Shown here piece after piece: positions 1-8,188 of a DNA stretch of 35,522 bases (its first letter is position 1; the number at the start of each line of letters is the position of its first letter). The DNA is from an uncultured Prevotella sp. (GTDB taxonomy: Bacteria; Bacteroidota; Bacteroidia; Bacteroidales; Bacteroidaceae). Below the pieces are notes generated by a model. It worked only from the letters and a program-made list of their open reading frames with translations. It was not told the DNA's origin and ran no database searches. The stretch is taken from NCBI GenBank assembly GCA_944320235.1, contig CALUGQ010000018.1, positions 1 to 35,522 on the forward strand, in the 5' to 3' direction. The translations under genes were made by a program, and so were the position numbers.

Positions 1-66
1 TTTGCATAACTCAAGCTGCGCTCGGGAAAGTGAAAGCAAGCTTTCTTTCCGCTCGCTTGCATTGAC
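1..66 (+). repeat. Interspersed structured repeat, copy 1
   Basis: It begins TTTGCATAACTCAAGC and ends GCTCGCTTGCATTGA. The core folds: GGAAAG (25-30) and GAAAG (32-36) pair with CTTTC (41-45) and TTTCC (46-50) around a CAAG loop, and an outer CAAGC can pair with GCTTG. Related copies lie at 67-110 (partial), 10096-10158 (inverted) and 21600-21656 (inverted, degenerate). The left edge is the window end, so this copy may be truncated. Confidence 0.8.
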
Positions 67-110
67 TTTGCATAACTAAAGCTGCGCCCGGGAAAGTGAA
101 AGCAAGCTTC
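67..110 (+). repeat. Interspersed structured repeat, copy 2 (partial)
   Basis: This is a direct repeat of copy 1, again starting TTTGCATAACT and running through the CGGGAAAGTGAAAGCAAGCTT core. It loses the right half of the hairpin at about position 110. It lies 38 bp upstream of the nuclease start codon and so would be in its leader or promoter region. Confidence 0.75.
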
Positions 111-148
111 ATCTACGGCAAAAGCGAAAACAAAAACATATTACAACA

Positions 149-1057
149 ATGAACCGAAAAGACATCGCCATGCTCCCGCTGGCCGCGCTCCTGGCACTGG
201 GACTGGCCGCCTGCGAACTGAACACAGACAAAGTGAAAGAGGCCGTTGGCCGAAAAGTGGAGGAGAAACTCACCGACTACGCCGCGCAGGCCATCGACCG
301 GCTGGCACAAGAGGCGGGGCTTGACACTCAAACAGAGGCCGACGGCAAGGCCGAAACCACCATCGAGCCCGCCGACGGCATTGAGATGCCCGCGCCGCTC
401 GCCGACCGCAAGGAGCAGATACTGCACCGTACGGGCTACACCGCGTCGTACAACAGCGACACACGCCTGCCCAACTGGGTGGCGTGGCAGCTCACCGCTG
501 AGCACACCTCAGGCCCACACAAGCGCGGCGGCATAGACTTCGCCGAGGATGAAGACGTGCCTAAGCCGCGCGCCACGGACAACGACTACTACCGCTCGGG
601 CTACGACCGCGGCCACCTCTGCCCCTCTGCCGACAACAAGTGGAGCGAGGCGGCGCAGCGCGAGTCGTTCCTCTTCACCAACATATGCCCGCAAAACCAC
701 TCGCTCAACGCCGGCGACTGGAACGAAATGGAGCAGCAGTGCCGACGATGGGCCGACGAGCTTGGCTCAATCTACATCGTAAGCGGCCCCATACTCTATA
801 AAGGCAAGCACAAGACCATAGGCAAGAACAAGGTTGTTGTGCCCGAAGCATTCTTCAAGGTGGTGCTCTGCACCAAGGGTACGCCCAAAGCCATAGGCTT
901 CATATACAAGAACCAGCCGGGCAACCGCCCCAAAGGCGACTACGTGAACACCATCGACGAGGTGGAACGCATCACGGGCATCGACTTCTTCCCCGCCCTG
1001 CCCGACGACATAGAAACCAAGGTGGAAGCCTCGGCCGACCTCGCCGACTGGATGTAA
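149..1057 (+). CDS. DNA/RNA non-specific endonuclease, lipoprotein
   Basis: 302 residues. The N-terminus is a lipoprotein signal with lipobox LAAC, so Cys22 is the probable lipidated residue and the enzyme should sit in the envelope facing out of the cytoplasm. A short helical linker (about 25-75) precedes a beta-beta-alpha metal nuclease domain of the NUC1/Serratia type (about 95-290). The signature DRGH is at residues 153-156, His156 being the expected general base, and the metal-binding Asn lies in the NAGDWNEME stretch (Asn187 or Asn192). Family members cut single- and double-stranded DNA and RNA using a divalent metal. In the envelope the likely role is degrading extracellular nucleic acid for nutrition or protection; that is inference. 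ATG 149 is used because the signal peptide begins there; Met8 is an alternative. It stands alone, followed by a hairpin at 1225-1265. Confidence 0.93.
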   Translation: MNRKDIAMLPLAALLALGLAACELNTDKVKEAVGRKVEEKLTDYAAQAIDRLAQEAGLDTQTEADGKAETTIEPADGIEMPAPLADRKEQILHRTGYTASYNSDTRLPNWVAWQLTAEHTSGPHKRGGIDFAEDEDVPKPRATDNDYYRSGYDRGHLCPSADNKWSEAAQRESFLFTNICPQNHSLNAGDWNEMEQQCRRWADELGSIYIVSGPILYKGKHKTIGKNKVVVPEAFFKVVLCTKGTPKAIGFIYKNQPGNRPKGDYVNTIDEVERITGIDFFPALPDDIETKVEASADLADWM

Positions 1058-1224
1058 GCGGCCGCCGAAGTCCGTCACCGGCCTCGTGGTTGTAAACTTT
1101 GCTTACCATTGCGCAGTCTTGTGTGCCGACCTTGCAACCAGCTGAACGCCAGGCACATACCGAAGCGGCCATTTTACACCCCGAAACAGGCCATATCGCA
1201 ACGCAAAACAGGCCGTTTCAAGAC

Positions 1225-1265
1225 GCAAACCGCGCCGTTTGGACTTGCCAAACGGCGCGGTTTGC
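1225..1265 (+). terminator. Strong hairpin, AAAACGG-family repeat
   Basis: A perfect 18-bp stem, 1225-1242 with 1248-1265, with loop ACTTG; arms read GCAAACCGCGCCGTTTGG and its complement. It lies 167 bp past the nuclease stop. No long T-run follows, so termination is likely but not certain. Upstream (about 1165-1220) are further GGCC/AAAACAGGCC modules, and the quasi-palindrome GTAACGAAATGTTAC follows at about 1283-1297. Confidence 0.7.
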
Positions 1266-1301
1266 TTTCCGCCAAAGGCTTTGTAACGAAATGTTACCGT
1301 C

Positions 1302-1502
1302 TTAACCCAAATCGGTCATTAGACCGCCAAGCCTACATTTTCACTTGACTGCTGTCTCTTCAGCCGTATTCCGCACTGCTGCCGCCATCTTGCTTTCCGG
1401 TTTTTCTCGATGTAGCCCGCTACATCTTCGATAAAACCGAAAATCAATCTGCCTGCCAGCAGCACGAAATCCAACTGAAGTCTAATGGCCGATTTGGATT
1501 AA
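1302..1502. mobile_element. MITE-like element with 23-bp TIRs and TTAA ends
   Basis: Left end 1302-1324 and right end 1480-1502 are inverted repeats matching at 21 of 23 positions. Both outer ends are TTAA, compatible with a TTAA target-site duplication or TTAA-ended termini. The 201-bp unit has no transposase. Its middle holds a palindrome (GATGTAG 1409-1415 with CTACATC 1420-1426, extended by CGGTTTT/AAAACCG to about 1398-1439). The right end overlaps the TAA stop of the thioredoxin-like gene read on the minus strand. A 59-codon open frame without ATG crosses the element on the minus strand. Known MITE families share this form, but I cannot assign this one to any. Confidence 0.65.
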
Positions 1503-2605
1503 AGCCTTTCCTTAAGTATCCCTTCCACCTCCTCTGCCGTAGGGTCGATGGCCAGTATCGTGCCGTCCGGGCCTACAAGATACGTGCCTCCGGCACTGTA
1601 AGTCTTGCCGTAGCGTTCCCAGATACCGTTTTCGTCGTCAATCTCAACGAGGTTCAGCCACGGGTAGCCGTCGCGCTCCAACGCCTTGAGGAAACTCTCC
1701 CGGCCACGCTCCCGCGCCACGCCCACAATGGTGAAGCCGCGGTCTTTGTACTTCTCGTAAACCGGAATCATGCTCACCGATGTCTGTCTGCACGGCCCGC
1801 ACCACGAAGCCCAGAGGTCTATAAGGGCATACCTGCCGCCTATCTCCTCAGAAAGTGTGTGCCTGCGCCCGTCCTTGTCAGCCGCTGAGAAGTCTATGTA
1901 ATGCCCTCCAACACGCAGCCCACGGCTATCAATCCACCGCCTCACGCTCCTGCCCATGGCGCTGCCGGCGAAGCGTGCGGCATACTTCGCATTGTAAAGA
2001 GTTTCTATGCGCCCATTGGTCAAGGTGCTGTCAAGCTCAACGTCGCGCGTAAGCCCAACCAGATAATACAGCCCCACAAGCGACGGATTGCTCTCCGCAT
2101 AACGGAACTCTATCTCCTGGCACTCGCGGTTGTACCTGAAATACTCGTCGGAACGGAAGATGTCGGCAGAGTCGCTGTACAGTTTCCTTGCCTCAATCCG
2201 CGCCGCCGTAATTACACTGTCGGCCCGAGTCAACTCTACATTGAGCGGCGACGTGCTGCAGACGGTCGGCTCCCGATTGGCTAAAGCTGGGTGGAAAGTT
2301 ATCCTTACGGTGTCTCCCGCAGCGAAAAAGCAGGCTGCATTGGTACACACTCCCGGCCTGTGGTACTGCCTTACCCACCAAACAGCAGGCTCTACGACAG
2401 GCAAGTCGCAGGAGAAACGCCCGCCAATGACCGCCACCGTGTCCGACTGGCCCGTCCGGTCCGTTGCCCCGTCGGGCATCACCAGCAGCACACAGGCTTC
2501 CGTTCCCTCCACCTTGCCCTCAACGTGGCAAACCCTTTGGCCGCCACGCGCTGCGCCAACAAAGGCAAAAACAAGCGACATTGCGCACAATGCAGTCTTT
2601 CTCAT
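1499..2605 (-). CDS. Exported TlpA-like thioredoxin-fold protein (subfamily B, array gene 5)
   Basis: 368 residues with a Sec signal peptide (about 1-21), a beta-rich N-terminal region like DUF4369 (about 25-115), a helical linker and a C-terminal TlpA/AhpC-TSA-like thioredoxin domain (about 230-368). WCGPC is at 268-272. Such proteins reduce or exchange disulfides in the periplasm; the substrate is unknown. The segment where thioredoxins carry the cis-proline reads SAGGTYLVG, with Gly in place of Pro, as in the paralogs at 3762-4892 and 4902-6131. It is the last gene of a five-gene minus-strand operon, 12 bp after its upstream neighbour. Its stop codon is shared with the end of the MITE-like element at 1302-1502. 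Function beyond thiol-disulfide chemistry is not known. Confidence 0.9.
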   Translation of the reverse strand: MRKTALCAMSLVFAFVGAARGGQRVCHVEGKVEGTEACVLLVMPDGATDRTGQSDTVAVIGGRFSCDLPVVEPAVWWVRQYHRPGVCTNAACFFAAGDTVRITFHPALANREPTVCSTSPLNVELTRADSVITAARIEARKLYSDSADIFRSDEYFRYNRECQEIEFRYAESNPSLVGLYYLVGLTRDVELDSTLTNGRIETLYNAKYAARFAGSAMGRSVRRWIDSRGLRVGGHYIDFSAADKDGRRHTLSEEIGGRYALIDLWASWCGPCRQTSVSMIPVYEKYKDRGFTIVGVARERGRESFLKALERDGYPWLNLVEIDDENGIWERYGKTYSAGGTYLVGPDGTILAIDPTAEEVEGILKERL

Positions 2606-2617
2606 ATTGCAAAATCG

Positions 2618-3736
2618 TCATTCCCGCCCGTTTCCGAGCGTTTCCTCAACAAACTTCACCATCTGTTCGCCGCGCAGGTCGCGCGCCACGATGCGCCCAT
2701 CGGGGGCGAAAAGAATTATCTGCGGTATGCCTGTGACGCCGTAGAGGGCGCGGGCCTTGTTCGCGCTGTCGAAGATTTGCGGCCACGAAATGCCCTCGGC
2801 GGCCACTGCCTTGGCAAAATTCTCACGAGTGTCGGCCACGAACATACCGACGACAGTAAGCCCACGGCCTTTGAACTTCTTGCTGAGGCGGGCCAGATAC
2901 GGAATCTCGCGCTTGCACGGCCCGCACCACGAAGCCCAGAAATCGAGCAAAACATAGTCCTTGCCCCGGCCCACGTAGTCGCTAAGTGCTACCGAGCTAC
3001 CGTCCAGGCCGCAGCCCTCCACGTCCTTGAACATAACGCCCTTGCCTGTAAGCCGGTATGCCTCGGCCAGCTTGGCGCGCTCTTTCACGCGGCGAATCTC
3101 GCGCTTAGCTACCCTCGTGGTGCGCAACCACGGGCCCAGCCTTGCCAGAACGGCCTCCAGGTCGGCGTCCCTCATGCTGCGGAGAAAGCCTGAATTGAGC
3201 AGCACATGGCCAAGCGCGTCGTCCTCATGGCCTGCAAAATAAGCCGTGAACACGTCGCGATAATAGTCCTTGGCCAGCTTCTCGGCCTCTTTCTCTCGCT
3301 CTGCCACGTCTGCAATCCGGGCCTCAACGCCGTTCCATATAACCTTAAGCACCGAATCCCTTGTCTCATAGGCCGCCTCCACTTGCCAGGCACTGTCGTT
3401 CAGCGCAGCCCCTCGCCCGAAGTGCAACGAGTCGAAGTCGAGTGTGATATCGCCCGGCTCAAGTATCAGATTGCAATAGAACTCGTTTCCAACCTCCACC
3501 CGGCTATATCTCGCACCGTCCACCTTGCCGCAGAAAACCATCTTTCCGCCGGTCACGACCGCGCTGGCCAACCGTTCGTCTGACTCGAAATGACGCAGGT
3601 AAACCGTCTGCCCGTCATACTTGGCGGTGCCTATCCGGCCTGTCACGGTGTAGTCTCCGCCCGTAGCCTGGGCCGCCACGGGCATGGCACAAAGGGCGGC
3701 AAGGACAACAAAACACAACTTAATAATACTCTTCAT
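2618..3736 (-). CDS. Exported TlpA-like thioredoxin with DUF4369-type N-terminus (subfamily A, array gene 4)
   Basis: 372 residues. Signal peptide about 1-24, ending AQA. The N-terminal domain starting YTVTGRIG is typical of DUF4369, followed by a helical segment and a thioredoxin domain with WCGPC at 270-274. A normal cis-Pro loop is present (GIPQIILFAPDG), unlike subfamily B. Its closest relative in the window is the first gene of the operon (6137-7243), with which it shares the KLSDYVGRG-like approach to the active site and the CKREIPYLARL helix after it. Predicted periplasmic thiol-disulfide oxidoreductase, anchored or free; no lipobox seen. It is 25 bp from the upstream gene and 12 bp from the downstream one, so it is cotranscribed. 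Confidence 0.92.
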   Translation of the reverse strand: MKSIIKLCFVVLAALCAMPVAAQATGGDYTVTGRIGTAKYDGQTVYLRHFESDERLASAVVTGGKMVFCGKVDGARYSRVEVGNEFYCNLILEPGDITLDFDSLHFGRGAALNDSAWQVEAAYETRDSVLKVIWNGVEARIADVAEREKEAEKLAKDYYRDVFTAYFAGHEDDALGHVLLNSGFLRSMRDADLEAVLARLGPWLRTTRVAKREIRRVKERAKLAEAYRLTGKGVMFKDVEGCGLDGSSVALSDYVGRGKDYVLLDFWASWCGPCKREIPYLARLSKKFKGRGLTVVGMFVADTRENFAKAVAAEGISWPQIFDSANKARALYGVTGIPQIILFAPDGRIVARDLRGEQMVKFVEETLGNGRE

Positions 3737-3761
3737 AAGCCTTTCTGATATTTAGTCACAG

Positions 3762-4892
3762 TCATTTCAGTTTTTCTTTCAGTATAGCCTCAAGCTTCTC
3801 TGGCTTCGGGTCGATGGCCAGGATTGTGCCATCACGGTCAACGAGAAACTTGTTTCCACCGCCGCGCATGCCATAATTGTTCCACAGCTTGATACGGTCA
3901 TTAAGCTCAATGAGGTTGAGCCATGGGTACTTGTCGCGCCCTATGGCCTTGCGCATGGCCTCCGCATCGCGCTCACGAGCCACGCCCACGATGGTGAAAC
4001 CACGGTCTTTGTACTTCTCGTAAACAGGAATCATGCTCTTGGAATGCCTGCGGCACGGCCCGCACCAGCTCGCCCAGAAGTCAATGAGAGCCACTTTGCC
4101 CTCGATTTCCTCCGACAGCGTGTGGTCGTTGCCGTCCAAGTCGGGCGCGGTGAAGTCGATATAGTTGCCTCCAACCTTTACGCTCTGCGAGGCACGCCAC
4201 AGCTTCATATATTCCGAAAGGTGGAAACCGGGAAACTTGCCGGCATAGACATCATCATAGATGGATGCCACTTCACGTACCGCCACGCTGTCATCAGAGA
4301 ACCGCTCGCCCCACTCAAAAAGCATGAAAAGCCCGACAAGCCCGGGATTTTTGCGCATATAACCGAGCCGGAAAGCCTTAATCTGTCCGTGGTAGGAATC
4401 ACTCAGTGCCTTATATTCCTTGCGTTCGGACTCCGACAGACTATCGTAGTCGGCATATTTGGCAAATCTCGCTTGGTAATGAAGGAAAATGCTGTCTGTC
4501 ATTCCGTTCACACGATGCAACTCTTTGTTGAGCGGCGAGGGCGAACTCCACACAGGAGAGTCGTCGGGAAAGAACTTAATGCACACCGTATCGCCGTCGG
4601 CAAAGAAGTTCACCGCCCGTCCTATCCAGTCTTTATTGAACGCACAGATTGAATAAAAGGCAGGCTCTGCCGTGTGGATGTCGTAAGAAAAACGACCGTT
4701 GGCAAACGGGATGGTGTCCGTATAGATATAGCTGCAGTTCTGATCAACCCTGCGCACACTTATCGCCTGCACAGCCGTGTCGGCTATCTCGCCTTCTATA
4801 TGCGTGCATATCTTGCCGTCTTGGGCGTTGCTGGCCACCGCTACCAATAGCGAGCAGGCCACTGTCAAAAGTCTTTTTCTTTTCATTTGCAT
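3762..4892 (-). CDS. Exported TlpA-like thioredoxin-fold protein (subfamily B, array gene 3)
   Basis: 376 residues from Met1; Met3 (MKRKRLL) is an equally good start. Signal peptide ends near SNAQ. The N-terminal beta domain is subfamily B type, with the FFADGDTVCIKFFPDDS and PLNKELHR motifs shared with the genes at 1499-2605 and 4902-6131. The C-terminal thioredoxin domain has WCGPC at 276-280, preceded by LIDFWAS and followed by RRHSKSMIPVYEKYKDRG. The cis-Pro position is replaced by glycines (RGGGNKFLVDRDG). Predicted periplasmic redox protein. It lies 9 bp downstream of the preceding operon gene. Confidence 0.92.
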   Translation of the reverse strand: MQMKRKRLLTVACSLLVAVASNAQDGKICTHIEGEIADTAVQAISVRRVDQNCSYIYTDTIPFANGRFSYDIHTAEPAFYSICAFNKDWIGRAVNFFADGDTVCIKFFPDDSPVWSSPSPLNKELHRVNGMTDSIFLHYQARFAKYADYDSLSESERKEYKALSDSYHGQIKAFRLGYMRKNPGLVGLFMLFEWGERFSDDSVAVREVASIYDDVYAGKFPGFHLSEYMKLWRASQSVKVGGNYIDFTAPDLDGNDHTLSEEIEGKVALIDFWASWCGPCRRHSKSMIPVYEKYKDRGFTIVGVARERDAEAMRKAIGRDKYPWLNLIELNDRIKLWNNYGMRGGGNKFLVDRDGTILAIDPKPEKLEAILKEKLK

Positions 4893-4901
4893 AACAGGTT
4901 A

Positions 4902-6131
4902 TTACAGTTTGTCTTTCAATATAGCCTCCACCTGCGCGGCATCAGGGTTGATGGCCAGTATCTTGCCGTCGCGATCTACGAGGAAGCGGCCGCCTCCGGC
5001 ATTGCCAATGCCGTATTTCGTCCAGATGCCGAGGCGGTCATCAAGCTCCAGGAGGTTGAGCCATGGGTAGCCGTCGCGCTCTATCGCCTTCTTCATGGCG
5101 TGCGAATCGCGGAACTCGCGGGCCACGCCAACGACGGTGAAGCCGCGGTCCTTGTACTTGTTATATACAGGGATGAGAGCCATCGAGTGCCTGCGGCAAG
5201 GCCCGCACCAACTGCCCCAGAGGTCAATCAAGGCCACACGCCCCGCTATCTCCTTGGAGAGCGTATGGTCATTGCCCGCCAGATCGGGTGCGGTAAAGTC
5301 GAAATAGTCGCCTCCCACCATGGTGTTGCACCCCGCGAGCCAGCCCTGCAGCCACCTCGTGGCGTAGGCAGCGGGATACCGCTTGGCGTAAATCTCCTCC
5401 ACGGCGCGGCGCACCAGGGCTGTGTCGGCAAGCTTGCTCGAGGCTGCCTCTTGCAGGAAATAAAGCCCAACGGGGCCGGGATGCTCAACGGCATAGTGGC
5501 AGCGGGCCTTGTACTCCCGCCGGAAAGCCTCGCCAATGGCCTTTTCGGCCGCCTCAAACTCGGGGGTATAAACCCTACCCTCATCGAACATACGCCTCAT
5601 CCCGGCCTCTATCGCCTTGATGGAGTCGCGGTCTTTGGTGCTCTTGCGCAGTTCCTGTAGCCGCCGCGCAGGCTCTGTGAGGTCGCGCCCAGCCCTCGTC
5701 AAAGCATCACGCCTGCCGAACGCGCTTTTCGTGATGGTGTCTGTGGCTGCTATCACGCGCCTCATCTCGCTGTTGAGCGGCGTGGATGTCACGACATCGG
5801 CCACGCTGTCTGGGTGGAACTTGATGTGAACCGCCCCCTCCTCGGCAAAGAAACGCGCATACCTTCCGCTTCTGCCTTTTAACGCCGTGAGGTCATACAC
5901 GGTGCTTCCGTCGGCCTCCAGCTCATAGCTGAAGTGCCCGTCACGAACCGGAATGGTATCGCCGTAAAAGCGTTCGTCCTCGCCATAGCGGGCGATTACT
6001 ACCCGGTTGGCCGGCCACCCATTCAGTTCGCCGGTCACTACGCACACTTTCTTTGCGTTCTCCTGCGCCATGGCAGGCAATGCCGGCATCGCCATCACTG
6101 CGGCGAGAGCCAAGTTTCTGAATCTGTTCAT
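4902..6131 (-). CDS. Exported TlpA-like thioredoxin-fold protein (subfamily B, array gene 2)
   Basis: 409 residues, the longest of the five paralogs. Signal peptide about 1-23, ending AMAQ. The N-terminal beta domain contains FFAEEGAVHIKFHPDS, then an insertion of roughly 40 mainly charged, probably helical residues (about 140-185) not seen in its neighbours. The thioredoxin domain has WCGPC at 308-312 within LIDLWGSWCGPCRRHS. The cis-Pro loop reads GNAGGGRFLVDRDG, again lacking proline. It ends with the subfamily B tail around VEAILKDKL. It is 5 bp downstream of the operon's first gene. Likely a periplasmic thiol-disulfide protein; substrate unknown. Confidence 0.92.
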   Translation of the reverse strand: MNRFRNLALAAVMAMPALPAMAQENAKKVCVVTGELNGWPANRVVIARYGEDERFYGDTIPVRDGHFSYELEADGSTVYDLTALKGRSGRYARFFAEEGAVHIKFHPDSVADVVTSTPLNSEMRRVIAATDTITKSAFGRRDALTRAGRDLTEPARRLQELRKSTKDRDSIKAIEAGMRRMFDEGRVYTPEFEAAEKAIGEAFRREYKARCHYAVEHPGPVGLYFLQEAASSKLADTALVRRAVEEIYAKRYPAAYATRWLQGWLAGCNTMVGGDYFDFTAPDLAGNDHTLSKEIAGRVALIDLWGSWCGPCRRHSMALIPVYNKYKDRGFTVVGVAREFRDSHAMKKAIERDGYPWLNLLELDDRLGIWTKYGIGNAGGGRFLVDRDGKILAINPDAAQVEAILKDKL

Positions 6132-6136
6132 AGCCT

Positions 6137-7243
6137 TTACTTATGTTTGTTCATTATCTCCGTCACCTTAGTTACCATGACATCGCCGCGCAGCCCGCGC
6201 TCAACGATGCGCCCGTCGGGGCCGAAGAGTATTATCATCGGCACTCCGTCGAGCCCGTAAGACGCCAAAGCCTTGTCCTCCGGGGCATACATCTGGGGCC
6301 AGACCGCGCCAAGTTCCTTGGCCATCTTGCCCATACGCTCCTCGTCATCCCAAGTGAACAGCCCGAGAACCGTCAGCCCTTTGTCCTTGAACTCGCGGTG
6401 CAGGCGGGCCAGATAGGGTATCTCCCTGCGGCAGGGGCCGCACCACGATGCCCAGAAGTCAACGAGGACGTAGCCGCCACGGCCAACATAGTCGCTAAGC
6501 TTCACCGGGTTTCCGTCGGCATCGCGTCCGGCTACATCTACAAACACCTGCCCTGCCGAAGTGCGAAGCTCGGCTTTGAGCCTCTTTGCAAAGCCCTTGT
6601 AGAGCTTTTGCGACTTGACCCAAGGGCCGAACGAGGCCAAGAGGCGCCCGCGCTCGACCGGTGAGTAGCAGGCCAGCACGCCCGAAGTGAGCAGATGTGT
6701 AGTTATGGCATCGTCGGGATGGAGCGCAAAGAGCACGTTGTACTCCCTTCGTAAAGCAGCCTGAACACTGTCGTAGACAGCCATCATAGCCCTGGCGCAG
6801 GCCGTGCTGTCTGGGTGCCTGGCTTCCACAACCTTCTTCTCAGCCTTAAACATTGCCTCAAGACTGTCCATGATGCCTTCGATGCGGCGCATCTCGTCGT
6901 TGAGCGGAGTGCCCGACGGCTTGTTGTACGCATTCCCGACGCTGGCCTTAACGTGGCCTCCCTCCAGTATGATGTTGGCGTGGTCACGGTCGGTGGCCTG
7001 TATGCGGCAGAAGCGCGGCCTGTCTATTGTGCCTCGGAACACGAACTTGCCACCCTCGATGCGAGTGCTGTCTATATACTTGTAGTCATCGTAACGCTCA
7101 ATGTAAATCATCCTGCCCTCGGCGGTGGAATCGTTCACCTCGCCCGTCACTGTGTAGGCGGCCTTTTGCTGGGCCACCGCGCCTGTTGCAGCAAGCGTGG
7201 CCGCGGCAACAAGCATGATAGTCTTTCTGCAAAACAGTTTCAT
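6137..7243 (-). CDS. Exported TlpA-like thioredoxin with DUF4369-type N-terminus (subfamily A, array gene 1)
   Basis: 368 residues and the first gene of the five-gene operon. Signal peptide about 1-25, ending GAVAQ. DUF4369-like domain (about 28-125) starts YTVTGEVND and is followed by a helical region rich in Lys and Arg. Thioredoxin domain about 225-368, WCGPC at 267-271, cis-Pro loop GVPMIILFGPDG intact. Family knowledge says such proteins act on periplasmic disulfides and often accompany polysaccharide-use or stress loci; no such partner is adjacent. The operon promoter is predicted at 7482-7511, giving a leader of about 230 nt. Confidence 0.93.
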   Translation of the reverse strand: MKLFCRKTIMLVAAATLAATGAVAQQKAAYTVTGEVNDSTAEGRMIYIERYDDYKYIDSTRIEGGKFVFRGTIDRPRFCRIQATDRDHANIILEGGHVKASVGNAYNKPSGTPLNDEMRRIEGIMDSLEAMFKAEKKVVEARHPDSTACARAMMAVYDSVQAALRREYNVLFALHPDDAITTHLLTSGVLACYSPVERGRLLASFGPWVKSQKLYKGFAKRLKAELRTSAGQVFVDVAGRDADGNPVKLSDYVGRGGYVLVDFWASWCGPCRREIPYLARLHREFKDKGLTVLGLFTWDDEERMGKMAKELGAVWPQMYAPEDKALASYGLDGVPMIILFGPDGRIVERGLRGDVMVTKVTEIMNKHK

Positions 7244-7481
7244 AATTTATCGTTTTAAGTTTTAGTTTCATCAAGTCAGTAACCTAAGCTGAAGCCTGCC
7301 GATTCATCAAATGCCCGAAAGTAACATTACATTATACTCCACAACGGGCTGACATTAAGCCAGAAAGTATAAATCAAATGCCGACAAACGGTTTACAATA
7401 TATAAAACGGGCATTCGCGGCCAAAGCCAATAAACAGAAAGAACACTTGTCTTATGTCTCTCTACAACAGCTTGTCTTTTG

Positions 7482-7511
7482 CAAATATAGCCATTTCATT
7501 TTACATGACAA
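7482..7511 (-). promoter_or_regulatory. Predicted promoter of the thioredoxin operon
   Basis: On the minus strand, -7 box TATATTTG (7489-7482) matches TAnnTTTG, and TTG (7511-7509) stands 19 bp upstream. This is the Bacteroidetes housekeeping arrangement. Transcription would start near 7475, about 230 nt before the first ATG. Confidence 0.6.
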
Positions 7512-7682
7512 TGCTTTCAGAGAATTATTTAACTATTTTTTTAGTTGTTATATGGTGGAGTGTTCATCATGGCGGAGATAATTCTGGTGTAAGAATTTTT
7601 CAAAACCGCGTCACAAAGCCAACCGTCAACGTAAGCGTCTGTAAACCAACGACATAGCAATAGCACCAATTCTGCTTTACAA

Positions 7683-7757
7683 AACGGGCCGTTTCGCGGT
7701 GTAAAACGGCCCGTTCGGAAAGGCAAAACGCACCGTTTTACAAATCAAAACGGCGCG
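7683..7757. repeat. Two adjacent AAAACGG-family hairpins
   Basis: First hairpin: AACGGGCCGTTT (7683-7694) pairs perfectly with AAACGGCCCGTT (7704-7715). Second: CGCACCGTTTT (7729-7739) pairs with AAAACGGCGCG (7747-7757) with one mismatch. These modules resemble those at 1225-1265, 18463-18505 and 27528-27610. Confidence 0.7.
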
Positions 7758-8180
7758 TTCCATCCGACAATTATGATTTTGTAATAAAACATTACCAATG
7801 CCACATTACAGAATTTCATGGCATAACAGTTTCAAACACCTATCACAACCATCTTCTGACACAATCGGACGCATGTCAGAATAGCTCTACATAAACGCCA
7901 AACAGGCAATATTAAAGGTGTGAACAGCTCCGTCAACCGCTTTGACAATATGACTCAGAAAGAACAGAACAAGCACATTGCTTTTTTCAGCAAACCGACC
8001 AAACACCATCTACGCACACGGCCTACCCTACGCTGAGCAATAATTAAATAATGTATTAACAACCATCACGGTCATGCTTTCAGACCGTACAACAACCATA
8101 CATCGGGCATGACACGCGCCGCCACTGCAAAAAAGAATTAAAAAAGCCATGAATACTGCACAATGGAGAATAAAAATAAG

Positions 8181-8188
8181 TATCTTTG
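8181..8188 (+). promoter_or_regulatory. Predicted -7 box upstream of nif3
   Basis: TATCTTTG exactly fits TAnnTTTG and is followed by CA, as is usual. No clear TTG lies 19-20 bp upstream. The box is 37 bp before the GTG start codon, giving a leader of about 30 nt. Confidence 0.5.

Noticed and set aside
1099-1348. Overlapping short open frames after the nuclease gene
   Set aside because: They run through hairpin repeats, and the encoded residues mirror the repeat units.
2291-3193. 300-codon plus-strand frame
   Set aside because: It is antisense to two thioredoxin-like genes whose signal peptides and WCGPC motifs are clear.
1499-7243. Assembly duplication as the cause of the five similar genes
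   Set aside because: The paralogs differ through most of their length and in domain details, so they are old and real.
7378-7581. Small open frame in the gene-free region
   Set aside because: It lacks an upstream promoter or family match, and it overlaps the operon promoter on the other strand.
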